From the NCBI RefSeq assembly GCF_040784915.1, contig NZ_CP160797.1, positions 4,144,137 through 4,208,136 on the forward strand: 64,000 bases of DNA, given 5' to 3'. The translations under genes were made by a program, and so were the position numbers. Source of the DNA: Bacillus vallismortis. GTDB taxonomy: Bacteria > Bacillota > Bacilli > Bacillales > Bacillaceae. The notes beneath the pieces are model-generated. The model worked only from the letters and a program-made list of their open reading frames with translations. It was not told the DNA's origin and did not search any database. Positions 48,368 to 58,573 of this stretch are shown here, one piece after another (position 1 is the stretch's first letter; every line of letters begins with the position of its first letter).

Positions 48368-48376
48368 CTATTTCTA

Positions 48377-48826
48377 TTAAGCTTCTTCTTTCACATGTAC
48401 CTTCAACACAGCCTGCACCTCAGGATGCAGCTTCACAGGCACGTTTGTATATCCTAACGCACGAATGCCGTCCGGCAAGTCAAGTTTCCGCTTATCTACT
48501 TTAATCTTATGGTCTTTTTGGAGCTGTGCAGTAATTTGTTTACTTGTTACAGAACCGAATAAACGGCCGCCTTCACCTGATTTCGCGCTGAGCTCAACAG
48601 TCAGTTTTTCTAAAGTCTCTTTTAAGTTCTTTGCCTGCTCAAGCTCGGCGATGGCTTCTTTTTTCTCTTTCTGCTTTTGTCCGTTTAGCACGCTGATGTT
48701 TGACGCGTTCGCTTCCACCGCGAGGCCTTTTTTAATCAGAAAGTTTTGCGCATATCCGTCTGCTACGTTTTTGACTTCGCCTTTTTTTCCTTTTCCTTTT
48801 ACATCTTGTAAGAAAATAACCTTCAT
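48377..48826 (-). CDS. rplI: Ribosomal protein L9
   Basis: 149 residues; [20 protein letters not shown] and [16 protein letters not shown] at the N-terminal rRNA-binding domain, a long helix, and the C-terminal domain. ATG overlaps the gdpP stop (ATGA). Confidence 0.98.
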   Translation of the reverse strand: MKVIFLQDVKGKGKKGEVKNVADGYAQNFLIKKGLAVEANASNISVLNGQKQKEKKEAIAELEQAKNLKETLEKLTVELSAKSGEGGRLFGSVTSKQITAQLQKDHKIKVDKRKLDLPDGIRALGYTNVPVKLHPEVQAVLKVHVKEEA

Positions 48827-50802
48827 CTCTGTACGCCTCCCTCAAAATACTCATCTATGGCGTGCTTCAGCCGCTTCAGCGCTTCTGTTACTGAAATGCC
48901 GGACAGCTGAGTCGCCGCATTTGTTAAATGTCCTCCGCCTTCCAGCGCCTCCATGATGATCTGAACATTGACCTCGCCAAGTGACCGCGCACTGATACAA
49001 ACGGTTTGTTCATCCCGTCTCGCCACCGCAAATGAAGCCTCAACCTCACTCATAGAGAGCAGCGAATCAGCCGCCTGCGCAACCAGCACTTGATCGAAGT
49101 ATTCCTCCTCATTTTCAGGAAGAGAAGCAATCGCAATGTTCTCTTTATAAAGGACCGTATGCTGGATCAGCTTCGCCCGTTTAATATAGGAATCAACGGT
49201 TTCTTTCAGGAACTTCTGCACAAGCACCGTATCGGCGCCTTTTGCCCTTAAATAAGAAGCAGCATCAAAAGTCCGCGATCCTGTGCGGAGAGAAAAGCTC
49301 TTTGTATCCACTATTATACCAGCTAATAGGGCTGTTGCTTCAATCATATTGATTTTTAAGCGCTTCGGCTGATATTCAAGCAGCTCTGTCACCAATTCAG
49401 CTGTCGAAGAAGCGTACGGCTCCATATAAACGAGCAGCGGATCTCTGATAAACTCCTCACCCCTGCGGTGATGGTCGATGACCACGACATGTTCAATTTT
49501 ATTGACCAGCCGTTCCTCCATGACAAGTGACGGCTTATGTGTATCAACGATCACAAGCAGCGTGTCATCATTGGAAATCTCCATCGCTTCTTCAGGGGTA
49601 ATAAACCTTGACCACAGCTCTTCATATTTTTTGATTTCTTCAATCAAACGCTGGACACTTGATCCGATTTGGTTTGGATCAATGACGATAAAACCGTCTT
49701 TGTTATTTGCCTGAGCCACCTTTAAAATTCCGATCGCTGCGCCGATAGAATCCATGTCAGGAAATTTATGACCCATGATAATCACATTGCTGCTTTCAGA
49801 GACGATTTCCTTTAAGGCATGGGAAATGACACGGGCCCGCACCCTTGTTCGTTTCTCCATCGGGTTTGTTTTACCTCCGTAAAACTTCACCTTGCCGTTC
49901 GGCAGCTTAATGGCTACTTGGTCTCCGCCGCGTCCCAGCGCTAAATCCAAGCTGGATTGCGCCAAATCGCCAAGTTCTTTCAGCGAGGAGACTGAAGCCC
50001 CGACACCAACACTTAACGTCAGCGCAACGCCGTCGAATGAGGTTTTTTCCCGTACCTCATCAAGAATTGAAAACTTCGAATTTTCGAGTTCAGTTAAGAT
50101 GTGTTCATTAAGTACAGCAATAAAGCGTTCTGAAGACGTCCTTTTCAGGAAGATCCCGTACTCCTGCGCCCAAGCGTTCAGCAAAGATGTCACCTGGCTG
50201 TTCATTGTGCTTCTCGTCTGGTCATCCAACCCTTGTGTCACATCATCATAATTATCAAGGAAAATATACGCCAGCACGGTTCTTTCGTTTTCATAAAGCT
50301 TTTCAATCTGGATTTGTTCCGTTACATCAAAGAAATACAACAGGCGCTCATCCCGTTTGATGACAACCTTAAACTTACGGTCATTCAATGTAACCGTTTC
50401 CGATTCCACCTCTTGTTTGATGAGCGGCACAACCGATTCACAGGTATCGTAAAGTGATCTCCCCACTAATGTGCTTTCATTAAAGCAAGAAGAAAGGAAC
50501 GGATTTGCCCATTCTATATAATATTGATCATTAAAAAGCATGATGCCGATCGGCATTTCCATCAATGCCTCTTCACCGACTTTTTTCAACCTGTAGGATA
50601 ACGTAGAAATATAATCATCAATCTCTTGTCGAATAAGAGAATCAGCGCGTTTAATAAAAAACAAAATAACTGCAAGCAACAGCACTTCGACGGTTCCTAA
50701 TATCCAGTTAAAATAAAAGCTGATGAGGATTGCAATGATTGACAGAGCAATCATTGCATAGATGGGATACCGAAACAGCGGTTTTTCATAAAAGCTTGGC
50801 AT
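48823..50802 (-). CDS. gdpP: GdpP, cyclic-di-AMP phosphodiesterase
   Basis: 659 residues from ATG 50802. Two membrane helices (about 12-55), degenerate PAS (about 84-150), degenerate GGDEF (about 173-300) and DHH/DHHA1 catalytic region: [34 protein letters not shown] and C-terminal [15 protein letters not shown]. Hydrolyses c-di-AMP, controlling potassium and wall homeostasis. Formerly yybT. Coupled with rplI; 36 bases after yybS. Confidence 0.97.
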   Translation of the reverse strand: MPSFYEKPLFRYPIYAMIALSIIAILISFYFNWILGTVEVLLLAVILFFIKRADSLIRQEIDDYISTLSYRLKKVGEEALMEMPIGIMLFNDQYYIEWANPFLSSCFNESTLVGRSLYDTCESVVPLIKQEVESETVTLNDRKFKVVIKRDERLLYFFDVTEQIQIEKLYENERTVLAYIFLDNYDDVTQGLDDQTRSTMNSQVTSLLNAWAQEYGIFLKRTSSERFIAVLNEHILTELENSKFSILDEVREKTSFDGVALTLSVGVGASVSSLKELGDLAQSSLDLALGRGGDQVAIKLPNGKVKFYGGKTNPMEKRTRVRARVISHALKEIVSESSNVIIMGHKFPDMDSIGAAIGILKVAQANNKDGFIVIDPNQIGSSVQRLIEEIKKYEELWSRFITPEEAMEISNDDTLLVIVDTHKPSLVMEERLVNKIEHVVVIDHHRRGEEFIRDPLLVYMEPYASSTAELVTELLEYQPKRLKINMIEATALLAGIIVDTKSFSLRTGSRTFDAASYLRAKGADTVLVQKFLKETVDSYIKRAKLIQHTVLYKENIAIASLPENEEEYFDQVLVAQAADSLLSMSEVEASFAVARRDEQTVCISARSLGEVNVQIIMEALEGGGHLTNAATQLSGISVTEALKRLKHAIDEYFEGGVQR

Positions 50803-50838
50803 TTCTATCACTCCCCACCATGTGAGTAAAACTCATGT

Positions 50839-51768
50839 TCATTTCACCTTATTCCTTATATTAAAGCCTATATCTATAACGCCTAAAATGCGAATCGCTG
50901 CCATAAAAATCGGATGCACGAGCCCAAGAACCACTGCAATCACAGCCACAGCCTTCGGATATTGTTTTTTATGGCAATAGAAAAAGATAAATGATAAACC
51001 TTGGATGAAAATAAGAAACCCGAGTATAAACTCCCCATTTAAAGCGATAGAGTACAGCATTTGGCCCTTTTCTAAAGGCAAAAATGAAAGCAACACAATC
51101 ATTAAATACAGCACTACAACACTTTGCGGAAACTTCAACTCTCTAAAAGGCTTTAGATTAGGAATATCGGGGGAGAATCGCCTTAAGAGCGGCTTAGCGA
51201 TAAGGTAACTGAGGAAAGAAAAAAGAGCTCCTACCATCACAATAGCTGTTGGAAAAAGATATTGAACGATACCCAATTGTTCTTCCATCAGTTTCAATTG
51301 CTTGTCAAGCTGTTCAGCATTGCCCGACTGCTTCACTACCGTTTCTACCATATCAAGAGACTGCCGGTATTGTGTCATTGCTTCATCAATGATATTGATA
51401 CCCAAAAACTGAATGCTTATCACAAAATAGAAGACAATACTAAGCATATAAATAAGGGCGCCCGAAATGATCGCGTTCCCGGGTTCTTTCTTTTTGAAAA
51501 AGTGCCCCATGGCAATGCCGGCGCAAGCTGACATAAAAGCTAAAATAAGTCCGTTAAAGGACCCGACAATAAAAACAACCGGAAGACTGACAGCGCCCAT
51601 CCATATTCCCAATTTGAATCCATGTCTAATCGTATACAGGATCATGGGCAGTGGCAGTGCAAAAAACAAAATTGTTCCGATCACAGGTACATATACGACC
51701 AAAAGCGTGATGATCGCAAACAGACTGATTAAAACAGCGCCTTCCATTAAAGCTCTCGTTTGTTTCAC
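50839..51768 (-). CDS. yybS: YybS, DUF2232 membrane protein
   Basis: 309 residues with eight or so helices; N-terminal half resembles the S-component-like DUF2232 fold (FFALPLPMILYTIRHGFKLG). In operon with gdpP and rplI. Molecular function unknown. Confidence 0.92.
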   Translation of the reverse strand: MKQTRALMEGAVLISLFAIITLLVVYVPVIGTILFFALPLPMILYTIRHGFKLGIWMGAVSLPVVFIVGSFNGLILAFMSACAGIAMGHFFKKKEPGNAIISGALIYMLSIVFYFVISIQFLGINIIDEAMTQYRQSLDMVETVVKQSGNAEQLDKQLKLMEEQLGIVQYLFPTAIVMVGALFSFLSYLIAKPLLRRFSPDIPNLKPFRELKFPQSVVVLYLMIVLLSFLPLEKGQMLYSIALNGEFILGFLIFIQGLSFIFFYCHKKQYPKAVAVIAVVLGLVHPIFMAAIRILGVIDIGFNIRNKVK

Positions 51769-51803
51769 TTAGTCACCTCGTATCATCCTTAAAACACGAA
51801 TAG

Positions 51804-51832
51804 AAAAGAGCAGCATAAACGACTGCTCTTTT
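51804..51832. terminator. Hairpin upstream of yybS
   Basis: AAAGAGCAG/CTGCTCTTTTTT stem about 40 bases before yybS. It has T tracts on both strands; it could end upstream transcription or act as an attenuator. Confidence 0.5.
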
Positions 51833-51933
51833 TTCATCGTTGCAACATGCTTGCATCGAATGTTTTAATATCTTCTCTACATTTTACTTTTATATTTTAA
51901 CATAAGTCCAAATCGCAAGTAAAATGACGCTGA

Positions 51934-51949
51934 TGTTTCATGTGAAACA
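51934..51949. other. parS-like Spo0J-binding site near cotF
   Basis: TGTTTCATGTGAAACA, one central mismatch from TGTTTCACGTGAAACA; symmetric otherwise. Confidence 0.65.
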
Positions 51950-51960
51950 TTGCAAATGAA

Positions 51961-51984
51961 AAGACATTCTTTGAAAAGAATGCC
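51961..51984 (-). terminator. Terminator after the 49-aa membrane protein gene
   Basis: GCATTCTTT/AAAGAATGT stem with TTTTC on the minus strand. Confidence 0.65.
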
Positions 51985-51992
51985 CATCACGA

Positions 51993-52142
51993 TTAATGTT
52001 TATCATCCATAAAGCCAGAAGATTCCTTGTTTTTCTTTTTCGTTTTTCTGACATACATAAAGATCAAGATCACCAGTAAAAGGGTTGTTGCCTGCAGAAC
52101 GCCGCTGCTAAACAAGAAAAAATTCCTTATCATGTCCCACAT
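51993..52142 (-). CDS. Small single-pass membrane protein, 49 aa
   Basis: Starts MWDMIRNFFLFSSGVLQATT, one membrane helix (about 11-30, VLQATTLLLVILIFMYV) followed by a basic stretch RKTKKKNKES and DDKH tail. GAGGTG 6 bases before the ATG and a terminator after the stop support it. Short frame not usually called. Function unknown. Confidence 0.75.
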   Translation of the reverse strand: MWDMIRNFFLFSSGVLQATTLLLVILIFMYVRKTKKKNKESSGFMDDKH

Positions 52143-52285
52143 GTGTTTCACCTCATTTGCATGTTCTCAACCCGTATCCTATATAAGGTGAATTTCCCGT
52201 TTTAAAAACTTCAAAACATCATGAACAACATTGAGCGTTGGGCATATGCTGATATGGAATCTCATTGATAAAGGAGAATTGTTAC

Positions 52286-52768
52286 ATGGATGAACGCAGA
52301 ACATTGGCTTGGCATGAGACATTAGAGTTGCATGAGCTGGTCGCTTTTCAGGCAATCGGACTCATTAAACTGAAGAAAATGATAAAAGAAGTAAAAGACC
52401 CTCAGCTTAAACAGCTTTATGCCGTATCCATACAAGCCATTGAGCAAAATTTAAGAGAGCTTCTCCAGTTCTTCCCTCAGGCACCGATGCCTCGTGAAGA
52501 CGAAGAGGAACGTGCGGATAACCCATTCTACAGCGGCGACTTGCTTGTTCTTGCCAAAACATCTGTCCGCAACTACGCCATTGCCATCACTGAAACAGCG
52601 ACACCTCAATTAAGAAACGTGCTTGTCAAACAGCTGAATGCAGCCATTAAATGGCATGCGCAAATATTCCAATACATGTATCAGCGCGGATACTATCCAG
52701 CTTACAACCTTTCTGAACTATTGAAAAATGATGTCAGAAACGCCAACAAAGCCCTTTCAATGAAATAA
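52286..52768 (+). CDS. cotF: CotF, spore coat protein
   Basis: 160 residues from ATG 52286 (AAAGGAGAA upstream is 14 bases before; alternative ATG at 52265 lacks a site). Helical ferritin-like CotF/YhcQ family: [52 protein letters not shown]. In strain 168 it is processed to two coat polypeptides. Expressed in the mother cell late in sporulation. Confidence 0.94.
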   Translation: MDERRTLAWHETLELHELVAFQAIGLIKLKKMIKEVKDPQLKQLYAVSIQAIEQNLRELLQFFPQAPMPREDEEERADNPFYSGDLLVLAKTSVRNYAIAITETATPQLRNVLVKQLNAAIKWHAQIFQYMYQRGYYPAYNLSELLKNDVRNANKALSMK

Positions 52769-52772
52769 AACA

Positions 52773-52799
52773 AGCAGCAAAGGAGTTCCCTTTGCTGCT
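52773..52799. terminator. Bidirectional terminator between cotF and yybR
   Basis: AGCAGCAAAGG/CCTTTGCTGCT stem between convergent genes. Confidence 0.8.
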
Positions 52800-53175
52800 A
52801 TTTCTGCTGATCCTTCAGCAAGCCGTTCGAACGATAAGATTCCAGCACATTTCTGTTGGATTCTCCCCATTCCTTCATTTGCAAAACAATCGGTTCAAGC
52901 GTTCGCCCAAATTCCGTCAGAGAATATTCAACCTTGGGCGGCACCTGATGGTAAACCTCACGATGCACGATACCATCCGCTTCCAGCTCCCGCAGCTGGA
53001 GGGTGAGCATTCTCTGGGTAATACTCGGGCAGATTCGGCGAAACTCATTGAACCGTTTCTTGCCATCTATCATGTGATAAAAAAGAATTCCTTTCCACTT
53101 TCCGCCAATGACATCTAGCGTAAATTCAACTGGACAGCCTTCTTTGTTCGGGTATTTATTCTTTTTTTCGCTCAT
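52798..53175 (-). CDS. yybR: YybR, HxlR-family winged-helix regulator
   Basis: 125 residues; C-P-V start motif GCPVEFTLDVIGGKWKGILF, RFNEFRRICPSITQRMLTLQLRELEADG and VEYSLTEFGRTLEPI are the HxlR signature. The conserved Cys near the N-terminus is often a redox or electrophile sensor in this family. Divergent from ppaC. Confidence 0.93.
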   Translation of the reverse strand: MSEKKNKYPNKEGCPVEFTLDVIGGKWKGILFYHMIDGKKRFNEFRRICPSITQRMLTLQLRELEADGIVHREVYHQVPPKVEYSLTEFGRTLEPIVLQMKEWGESNRNVLESYRSNGLLKDQQK

Positions 53176-53378
53176 ACTTGACCTCCAATAGTACCTTTTT
53201 TGATACTACATCACATTTCGCAACTTAGCTACCCAGTATTTTACACGCCCTTTCTCTTCAGCTCAAAGAAAATGCTTCTTATTCACATCAATTTTTAAGG
53301 GTTTGTATGATTACACTCGCAGCAAGACGTGTTAAACTATATAAAGATTACACTACTTAAAAAGGATAAGGAGCTATC

Positions 53379-54308
53379 ATGGAAAAAATACTTATTTTCG
53401 GACACCAAAACCCAGACACAGATACGATTTGTTCTGCGATTGCTTATGCTGATTTGAAAAACAAACTCGGCTTTAATGCTGAGCCAGTCCGTCTCGGACA
53501 GGTCAACGGCGAAACACAATACGCGCTTGACTACTTCAAACAAGAAAGCCCTCGTCTTGTAGAAACAGCTGCAAACGAAGTAAACGGTGTTATCCTGGTT
53601 GACCATAACGAACGCCAGCAAAGCATCAAGGACATTGAAGATGTTCAGGTTCTTGAAGTGATCGACCACCACCGCATCGCTAACTTTGAAACAGCTGAGC
53701 CGCTTTACTATCGTGCTGAGCCTGTAGGCTGTACGGCTACAATCTTAAACAAAATGTACAAAGAAAATAACGTGAAGATCGAAAAAGAAATTGCCGGCCT
53801 TATGCTGTCTGCGATCATTTCTGACTCACTGTTATTCAAATCTCCAACTTGCACAGACCAAGACGTAGCGGCAGCAAAAGAGCTTGCGGAGATCGCCGGC
53901 GTAGATGCTGAAGAATACGGCTTGAACATGCTGAAAGCTGGCGCTGATTTAAGCAAAAAAACAGTCGAAGAGCTGATTTCTCTTGATGCGAAAGAATTTA
54001 CACTCGGCAGCAAAAAAGTCGAAATCGCACAAGTGAATACAGTAGACATTGAAGATGTGAAAAAACGCCAAGCTGAATTAGAAGCTGCGATTTCTAAGGT
54101 TGTGGCTGAGAAGAAACTTGACCTATTCCTTCTTGTCATCACAGACATCTTAGAAAATGATTCACTTGCCCTTGCGATCGGTAACGAAGCAGCGAACGTG
54201 GAAAAAGCGTTCAACGTTACATTAGAAAACAACACAGCCCTCTTAAAAGGCGTTGTTTCCCGTAAAAAACAAGTCGTCCCTGTCTTAACAGACGCAATGG
54301 CTGAATAA
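53379..54308 (+). CDS. ppaC: PpaC, manganese-dependent inorganic pyrophosphatase (family II)
   Basis: 309 residues. DHH-type motifs [29 protein letters not shown], and the C-terminal SRKKQVVP substrate loop. AAGGAG before ATG. Cytosolic PPi hydrolysis driving biosynthesis. Confidence 0.98.
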   Translation: MEKILIFGHQNPDTDTICSAIAYADLKNKLGFNAEPVRLGQVNGETQYALDYFKQESPRLVETAANEVNGVILVDHNERQQSIKDIEDVQVLEVIDHHRIANFETAEPLYYRAEPVGCTATILNKMYKENNVKIEKEIAGLMLSAIISDSLLFKSPTCTDQDVAAAKELAEIAGVDAEEYGLNMLKAGADLSKKTVEELISLDAKEFTLGSKKVEIAQVNTVDIEDVKKRQAELEAAISKVVAEKKLDLFLLVITDILENDSLALAIGNEAANVEKAFNVTLENNTALLKGVVSRKKQVVPVLTDAMAE

Positions 54309-54310
54309 TG

Positions 54311-54340
54311 AAAAAGCATCCCGCGCAGGGATGCCTTTTT
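54311..54340. terminator. Bidirectional terminator between ppaC and yybP
   Basis: AAAAAGCATCCC/GGGATGCCTTTTT stem between convergent genes. Confidence 0.85.
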
Positions 54341-54341
54341 C

Positions 54342-54788
54342 TTATTCGCCCAGCTTTTCAATCTGCCCCATCACATCAGTGATTTGCTTTGCTTTTTGGA
54401 CAATGTCCGACTGCTCCAATGTTTCAAGCGATACCTTGCCTTCTTCCACTTGTTTTAACACATCTTCAGCGCTTTTCTGCAAGGTTTCGTTATGCTCCTG
54501 AATGGTTTGATGAATCTTCGCTGCGGCATCAGGCGGTGTTAATTCATTAAAATCAACGGCAGCCTGCTGAACCGTTTCAAGCTGTGCTTCAAGTTTTCCT
54601 TTCGCCTCCGCGTCATTTACAGCTTGCTCGGCCAATTCAGGTGCCTCCTCTGCAAATGTCTTCACTTTCTCCACATAGCCTGCGGCTTCACTTGTATAAT
54701 TCAATCCGTCATTCACCTGGTCCAACATGCCACATCCGCCTGCACTCAAAAGCCCCACACCGGCAAGAACAGTCAAAATGATTTTCAT
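54342..54788 (-). CDS. yybP: YybP, lipoprotein (DUF6376-like)
   Basis: 148 residues from ATG 54788 (AGGAGG 6 bases before). Lipoprotein signal: KIILTVLAGVGLLSAGGC, Cys at about residue 19. Then LDQVNDGLNYTSEAAGYVEK and long helices, probably coiled. Function unknown. Under the yybP-ykoY manganese riboswitch, with a small cationic peptide gene in front. Confidence 0.85.
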   Translation of the reverse strand: MKIILTVLAGVGLLSAGGCGMLDQVNDGLNYTSEAAGYVEKVKTFAEEAPELAEQAVNDAEAKGKLEAQLETVQQAAVDFNELTPPDAAAKIHQTIQEHNETLQKSAEDVLKQVEEGKVSLETLEQSDIVQKAKQITDVMGQIEKLGE

Positions 54789-54799
54789 CGTTAGCCTCC

Positions 54800-54910
54800 T
54801 CATCGCTTCTTCTTCATCTTTTCCTTTAAGATCGGGATCAATTTCTCTTTTGCTAACGGCAGCCCTTTCCTCACCATTTCACGCTTCAGCCACTTTTTCA
54901 GCTTAGACAT
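54800..54910 (-). CDS. Small cationic peptide, 36 aa, first gene after the Mn riboswitch
   Basis: Encodes MSKLKKWLKREMVRKGLPLA and a tail KEKLIPILKEKMKKKR, net strongly positive and amphipathic. GAGAGGAG lies 7 bases before ATG 54910. Its TGA is followed at once by the AGGAGG that serves yybP. Function unknown; a short helix with membrane affinity is possible. Confidence 0.6.
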   Translation of the reverse strand: MSKLKKWLKREMVRKGLPLAKEKLIPILKEKMKKKR

Positions 54911-54942
54911 ACCGACGCTCCTCTCCATTTTTGATAAAAACG

Positions 54943-55098
54943 AAAAAACTCCACCGATTTGGTGAAGTTCCGAAACAAAAAGACCTTCACCAAATAGATT
55001 TGGCAAAGGTCTCGCTAACAATGAGATTGCCAGCAAAGCCGAGGACATCTTGTCCCGTAATGACGACTTTACTGTAAAAGCTACTCCCCTTTGGAGTG
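54943..55098 (-). promoter_or_regulatory. yybP-ykoY manganese riboswitch with terminator
   Basis: Minus-strand leader begins AAAGGGGAGTAGC and ends in GCGAGACCTTTGCC (paired with the GGTCTTTTTG region), the conserved yybP-ykoY signature, followed by AACTTCACCAAATCGGTGGAGTTTTTT-type terminator stem (ACTTCACC/GGTGGAGT with T6). Known family binds Mn2+ and permits transcription at high manganese. Confidence 0.92.
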
Positions 55099-55243
55099 TT
55101 CATTTTTATTACTTTCATTCTAAAGCACCGGGCATTTTCAGTCAAATTCCTGTTGTCCGTTTACGCAAAAGCACGCTGTGGTATTGAAAATTTGAATGGT
55201 ATTTTCATCAGGAGATCATGCTATGACAGAGGAGGTTTTCATC

Positions 55244-56533
55244 ATGAGTCAAGAGCGCGTGAAACGGCCTGGGCATACCAGATGGTACATATCTTCGTTA
55301 CTCAGCGGCATTATTATTCTTAATTATTTTGACCGAGTGGCCATCTCTGTAGCAGCCCCCGCCATACAAGATTCATTTCACCTTACAGCAACAGAACTCG
55401 GCATCGTGTTTTCCATTTACACCTATTCCTATACACTGATGCAGCTGCCTGTCGGGAGTTTGCTGGATCGGTTTGGCGTGGCATGGGTCACAAGGATCGG
55501 AATGACCATATGGAGCTTTTTAACGATTCTTCTTGCTTTTTTGCAAGGAAAATTGCTGTTATATTTGTTCCGTTTTCTCATTGGGCTGACGAGCGCCTCT
55601 GCGTTCCCTGCCGCTTCCAAGGCAACCGCTCTATGGTTTCCTCCAAGCGAGCGGGGCTTGGCCAACTCACTGTTCGACTCGGCCGCCAAGTTTTCAAACG
55701 TAATCGGCGCGCCATTGGTCGCCTTTCTTGTCACCGCGTTTGACTGGCGTGTCGCTTTTTTAACGATTGGGTGCATCAATGTGCTATTTACGATCTTTTT
55801 CTGGCATTATTATGAGCAGCCTGAACGGCACAAACGCATTTCCAAAAGTGAGCTAAACTATATTCAAAGACACAATTCAATGACAACAGAGCAAATCCCT
55901 TACAAAACGGGTCCGCTTTTAAAAAAGCTTTTCTCCAACCGTAAAGTATGGGGCTTGATGATTGGATTTACTGGGTACGGCTATACATTCAACCTGCTGC
56001 TCACCTGGCTTCCGACTTTCTTTAAACATACATACGGAATGGATATCATGTCGTCCGGTTTATTTACAGCCGTGCCCTGGCTGATCTCAACCATTTCCGG
56101 AATTGTCGTCGGCGGCTGGCTCGTCGATTACTTCATTAAGAAAGGTTATCCTAACACCAAGGTGTACCGAACGGTAATCATTGTCGGAATGAGCTTTGGC
56201 TTTTTCTTTTTAGGCTCGATTCTGACGAACAATATCACCGTCGCGATTATCTGTATTTCAATCGGACTCGCCGGTATTTCCGCAACCGCTCCAGTCGGCT
56301 GGTCCATTTCAGCAGAACTGGCACCGATCGGTTCCGTGTCCATGCTGAGCTCCATGGTGAATCTGGCAAACAACTTGTTCGGAGGCATTATCGCTGCTTC
56401 ACTGACGGGATATTTGGTCGATGTGACAGGATCCTTTACGCTCAGCTTTCTGGTAGCCGGTTTTGTACTGCTGCTCGGGCTGGTTTTTTATGTGTTTGTA
56501 TTAGGGGATGTAAAACGAATTAAGCTGGAATAA
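55244..56533 (+). CDS. yybO: YybO, MFS transporter
   Basis: About 429 residues from ATG 55244, which has GAGGAGG 8 bases upstream (alternative ATG at 55223 and 55196). 12 helices; NYFDRVAISVAAPAIQDSF and GSLLDRFG fit the anion:cation symporter branch of the MFS. Substrate unknown. Confidence 0.9.
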   Translation: MSQERVKRPGHTRWYISSLLSGIIILNYFDRVAISVAAPAIQDSFHLTATELGIVFSIYTYSYTLMQLPVGSLLDRFGVAWVTRIGMTIWSFLTILLAFLQGKLLLYLFRFLIGLTSASAFPAASKATALWFPPSERGLANSLFDSAAKFSNVIGAPLVAFLVTAFDWRVAFLTIGCINVLFTIFFWHYYEQPERHKRISKSELNYIQRHNSMTTEQIPYKTGPLLKKLFSNRKVWGLMIGFTGYGYTFNLLLTWLPTFFKHTYGMDIMSSGLFTAVPWLISTISGIVVGGWLVDYFIKKGYPNTKVYRTVIIVGMSFGFFFLGSILTNNITVAIICISIGLAGISATAPVGWSISAELAPIGSVSMLSSMVNLANNLFGGIIAASLTGYLVDVTGSFTLSFLVAGFVLLLGLVFYVFVLGDVKRIKLE

Positions 56534-56562
56534 AGAGTGCGTGTTGAAAGCACTCTTTTTCT
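56532..56562. terminator. Terminator between yybO and the ferritin-like gene
   Basis: AAGAGTGC/GCACTCTTTTT stem between convergent genes. Confidence 0.85.
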
Positions 56563-56603
56563 TTGGCCAAAAAAATAAGCCATCTCTCATGAGACAACTT
56601 CCC

Positions 56604-57077
56604 CTATTTGTCATGAAATGAAAATTTGGGTGCAGGAATCTCCTTTTTTTCAATACCTAAAGCCATTTCCAAATCAATGGCATGCTCTTGTTCAGTTACT
56701 GCAATATTTCTGATTTTTTGGGCAGAGTCATACATGCCGAGTGCTTCGAATTGGCGAATTCGCTGCAAATAGCGGCGAATCGCATCATATTCACCTTGGA
56801 GATCCTGCCGGAGCATTTCATCATTATCCATTGACGTATATACCGGGGCCACTTGTGTTGTCGGGATTCCCCCTAAATACTGAATTAATTCATTTAACAC
56901 GACCGCATGGCCAAACTCATCCTGAGAATGCTCTTGCAATTCTTCGGCAACCGCAAAATAGGCGGCTCCCTTCAGGAGACTGGCATGCTGCGCATATTGT
57001 ATCCCCGCAGCATACTCCCAGGCTAAATCCAAATTCAGGCCGTACACAATTTGCTCAATCGCCTCTTGATTACTCAA
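56604..57077 (-). CDS. Ferritin-like diiron domain protein
   Basis: 157 residues, four-helix bundle: LAWEYAAGIQYAQHASLLKG, AEELQEHSQDEFGHAVVLNE (E-x2-H ligand pair) and VTEQEHAIDLEMALG (second pair). This is the bacterioferritin-like layout without a haem Met I can identify. TTG start after GAGGAGAG. It occupies the place where strain 168 has yybN-yybJ, which are not here, so it appears accessory. Iron handling or oxidative protection, perhaps in spores, is inferred. Confidence 0.8.
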   Translation of the reverse strand: MSNQEAIEQIVYGLNLDLAWEYAAGIQYAQHASLLKGAAYFAVAEELQEHSQDEFGHAVVLNELIQYLGGIPTTQVAPVYTSMDNDEMLRQDLQGEYDAIRRYLQRIRQFEALGMYDSAQKIRNIAVTEQEHAIDLEMALGIEKKEIPAPKFSFHDK

Positions 57078-57166
57078 ACAGAATCTCTCCTCATTTGCAA
57101 TGTGCTATATCCTATTCCGTCTGGGCGATAGTGATACAAATAAATCATAGGCCGACCGTTTTATAC

Positions 57167-57964
57167 TCACGATAAGTGACTCCCAACAATCAATACATTC
57201 TGGCGGTCAAGCATAAATCTCCGTCTGTTCCATTTCAACACGGTTTGGACATATCCCAGTGAGTCAGCATTATACCTCCCGGCGATCCGCTGGTACGCCA
57301 GCAATTCGTACGTGCCGTCTCTGTCAAAATCAACCGGGTACAAGCCAGACAAGGGATTCACCCAGCCTTCTATCGGCATTTTCAACACACCCTGCTGGGT
57401 ATAAATCTCATTCAAATATTCCCTGCCCTTGTAAGTAAGGTCGAGGATATACGTTTCGTTCTGATGATGGCTGATGACATTTGCCTTGTATTGATTTTGA
57501 TAGCTCACACTGTACTTCCATTCAGCATTAAACACATCCGAATGAAAAATCTGTCGGAACTGCCGGTTTAGATAGGCAAAAACATACGCATATATCGTGC
57601 CGCCGCTTCCCCCAGTGTCTATTACCACTGCCACATCATCCACCTTGTCGCCTGTCATATCCCCGAGAAAAAGAGACGGATTATATCCCATATTGTTTTG
57701 GAGCTGGATTCGCTGTTCCTGATGGGTTCTGCCGTCACGGATCACCAATGTGATATTTCTCCATAAAGGGCTGCCAGGCATTTGGATGCCAGTGAGAAAG
57801 ACCTCATCAATAACGCTGTCTCCCGTTACATCTCCGCGGGCTGATGTAATGATGGCGCTGGAGGATGCAATGGGCTGCCGAAATACGTATGGATATTGAA
57901 CAAACCCTCTGTGCCTGTCTGCATAAAACCAATAAGGATTCATTCTGATGTCATACAGATTCAA
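57167..57964 (-). CDS. yybI: YybI, inner spore coat protein
   Basis: 265 residues from TTG 57964 (AAGGTG 6 bases before). N-terminus NLYDIRMNPYWFYADRHRGF; the body has repeats like GDVTGDSVIDEVFLTG and GDMTGDKVDDVAVVIDTGGSGG and VDFDRDGTYELLAYQ, calcium-binding-like DxDxDG blades of an FG-GAP type propeller. In strain 168 YybI is a mother-cell expressed coat protein. Confidence 0.85.
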   Translation of the reverse strand: MNLYDIRMNPYWFYADRHRGFVQYPYVFRQPIASSSAIITSARGDVTGDSVIDEVFLTGIQMPGSPLWRNITLVIRDGRTHQEQRIQLQNNMGYNPSLFLGDMTGDKVDDVAVVIDTGGSGGTIYAYVFAYLNRQFRQIFHSDVFNAEWKYSVSYQNQYKANVISHHQNETYILDLTYKGREYLNEIYTQQGVLKMPIEGWVNPLSGLYPVDFDRDGTYELLAYQRIAGRYNADSLGYVQTVLKWNRRRFMLDRQNVLIVGSHLS

Positions 57965-58037
57965 TGAAGTCACCTTCCCTCATCAGCTGAATGAATCATT
58001 ATATGCGCAAATAGCATGTCAAAGACATATCTGGACG

Positions 58038-58426
58038 CTAAACACCAATTAAATCCGTTCCATATGAATTATCGATGGCACAAAGCCACTCGCCTTGCGC
58101 ATTCTTCTTAAACACACAGGTCGCCCTTCTTTCCATCGCATACTCGGAATCTATTTTATCCGAATCAAGCAGTGTCTGAGAAAGGACCAGTGCAGTGTCT
58201 CCTGCTTCCAAAATGGTCATTTCCCCTTGTGTCGGGACAATATGATGATTGAAATAGTTTGCGATCGCCATAAACGCTTTTTTGATTTCTTCTTTGCCTC
58301 GCGCGATCATGCCGGCTTCACAACTAAAATGGCATCTTCCGTGTAGTAATTCATCAGTGTATCAAAATCTTCATTTTGAATTGCCAAATCACACGCAGAG
58401 ATGATGTCTTTTATTTGCTGTTCCAA
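58038..58426 (-). pseudogene. yybH: yybH, SnoaL-like protein, frameshifted
   Basis: Two frames: TTG 58426 reads [20 protein letters not shown] and continues to ...AILVVKPA then TGA; the other begins [16 protein letters not shown] and runs to 58038. Joining them requires one extra G in CCGGC at about 58311-58315. The intact protein would have about 129 residues (SnoaL-like/NTF2 fold), as in strain 168. Single-base deletion, so inactive or a sequencing error. Confidence 0.85.
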
Positions 58427-58573
58427 AGGATGCCCTCCTAATCATCATGATTGGATATATTATACATCGTCTGGCCATCTGAAACCCTAAAAACAAAATG
58501 ACAAGTACCCCTGCTTCCTATATAATCAAATAGATATATTTAACAAAGTTCCCAAGTGGAGGGGTGAACGATA

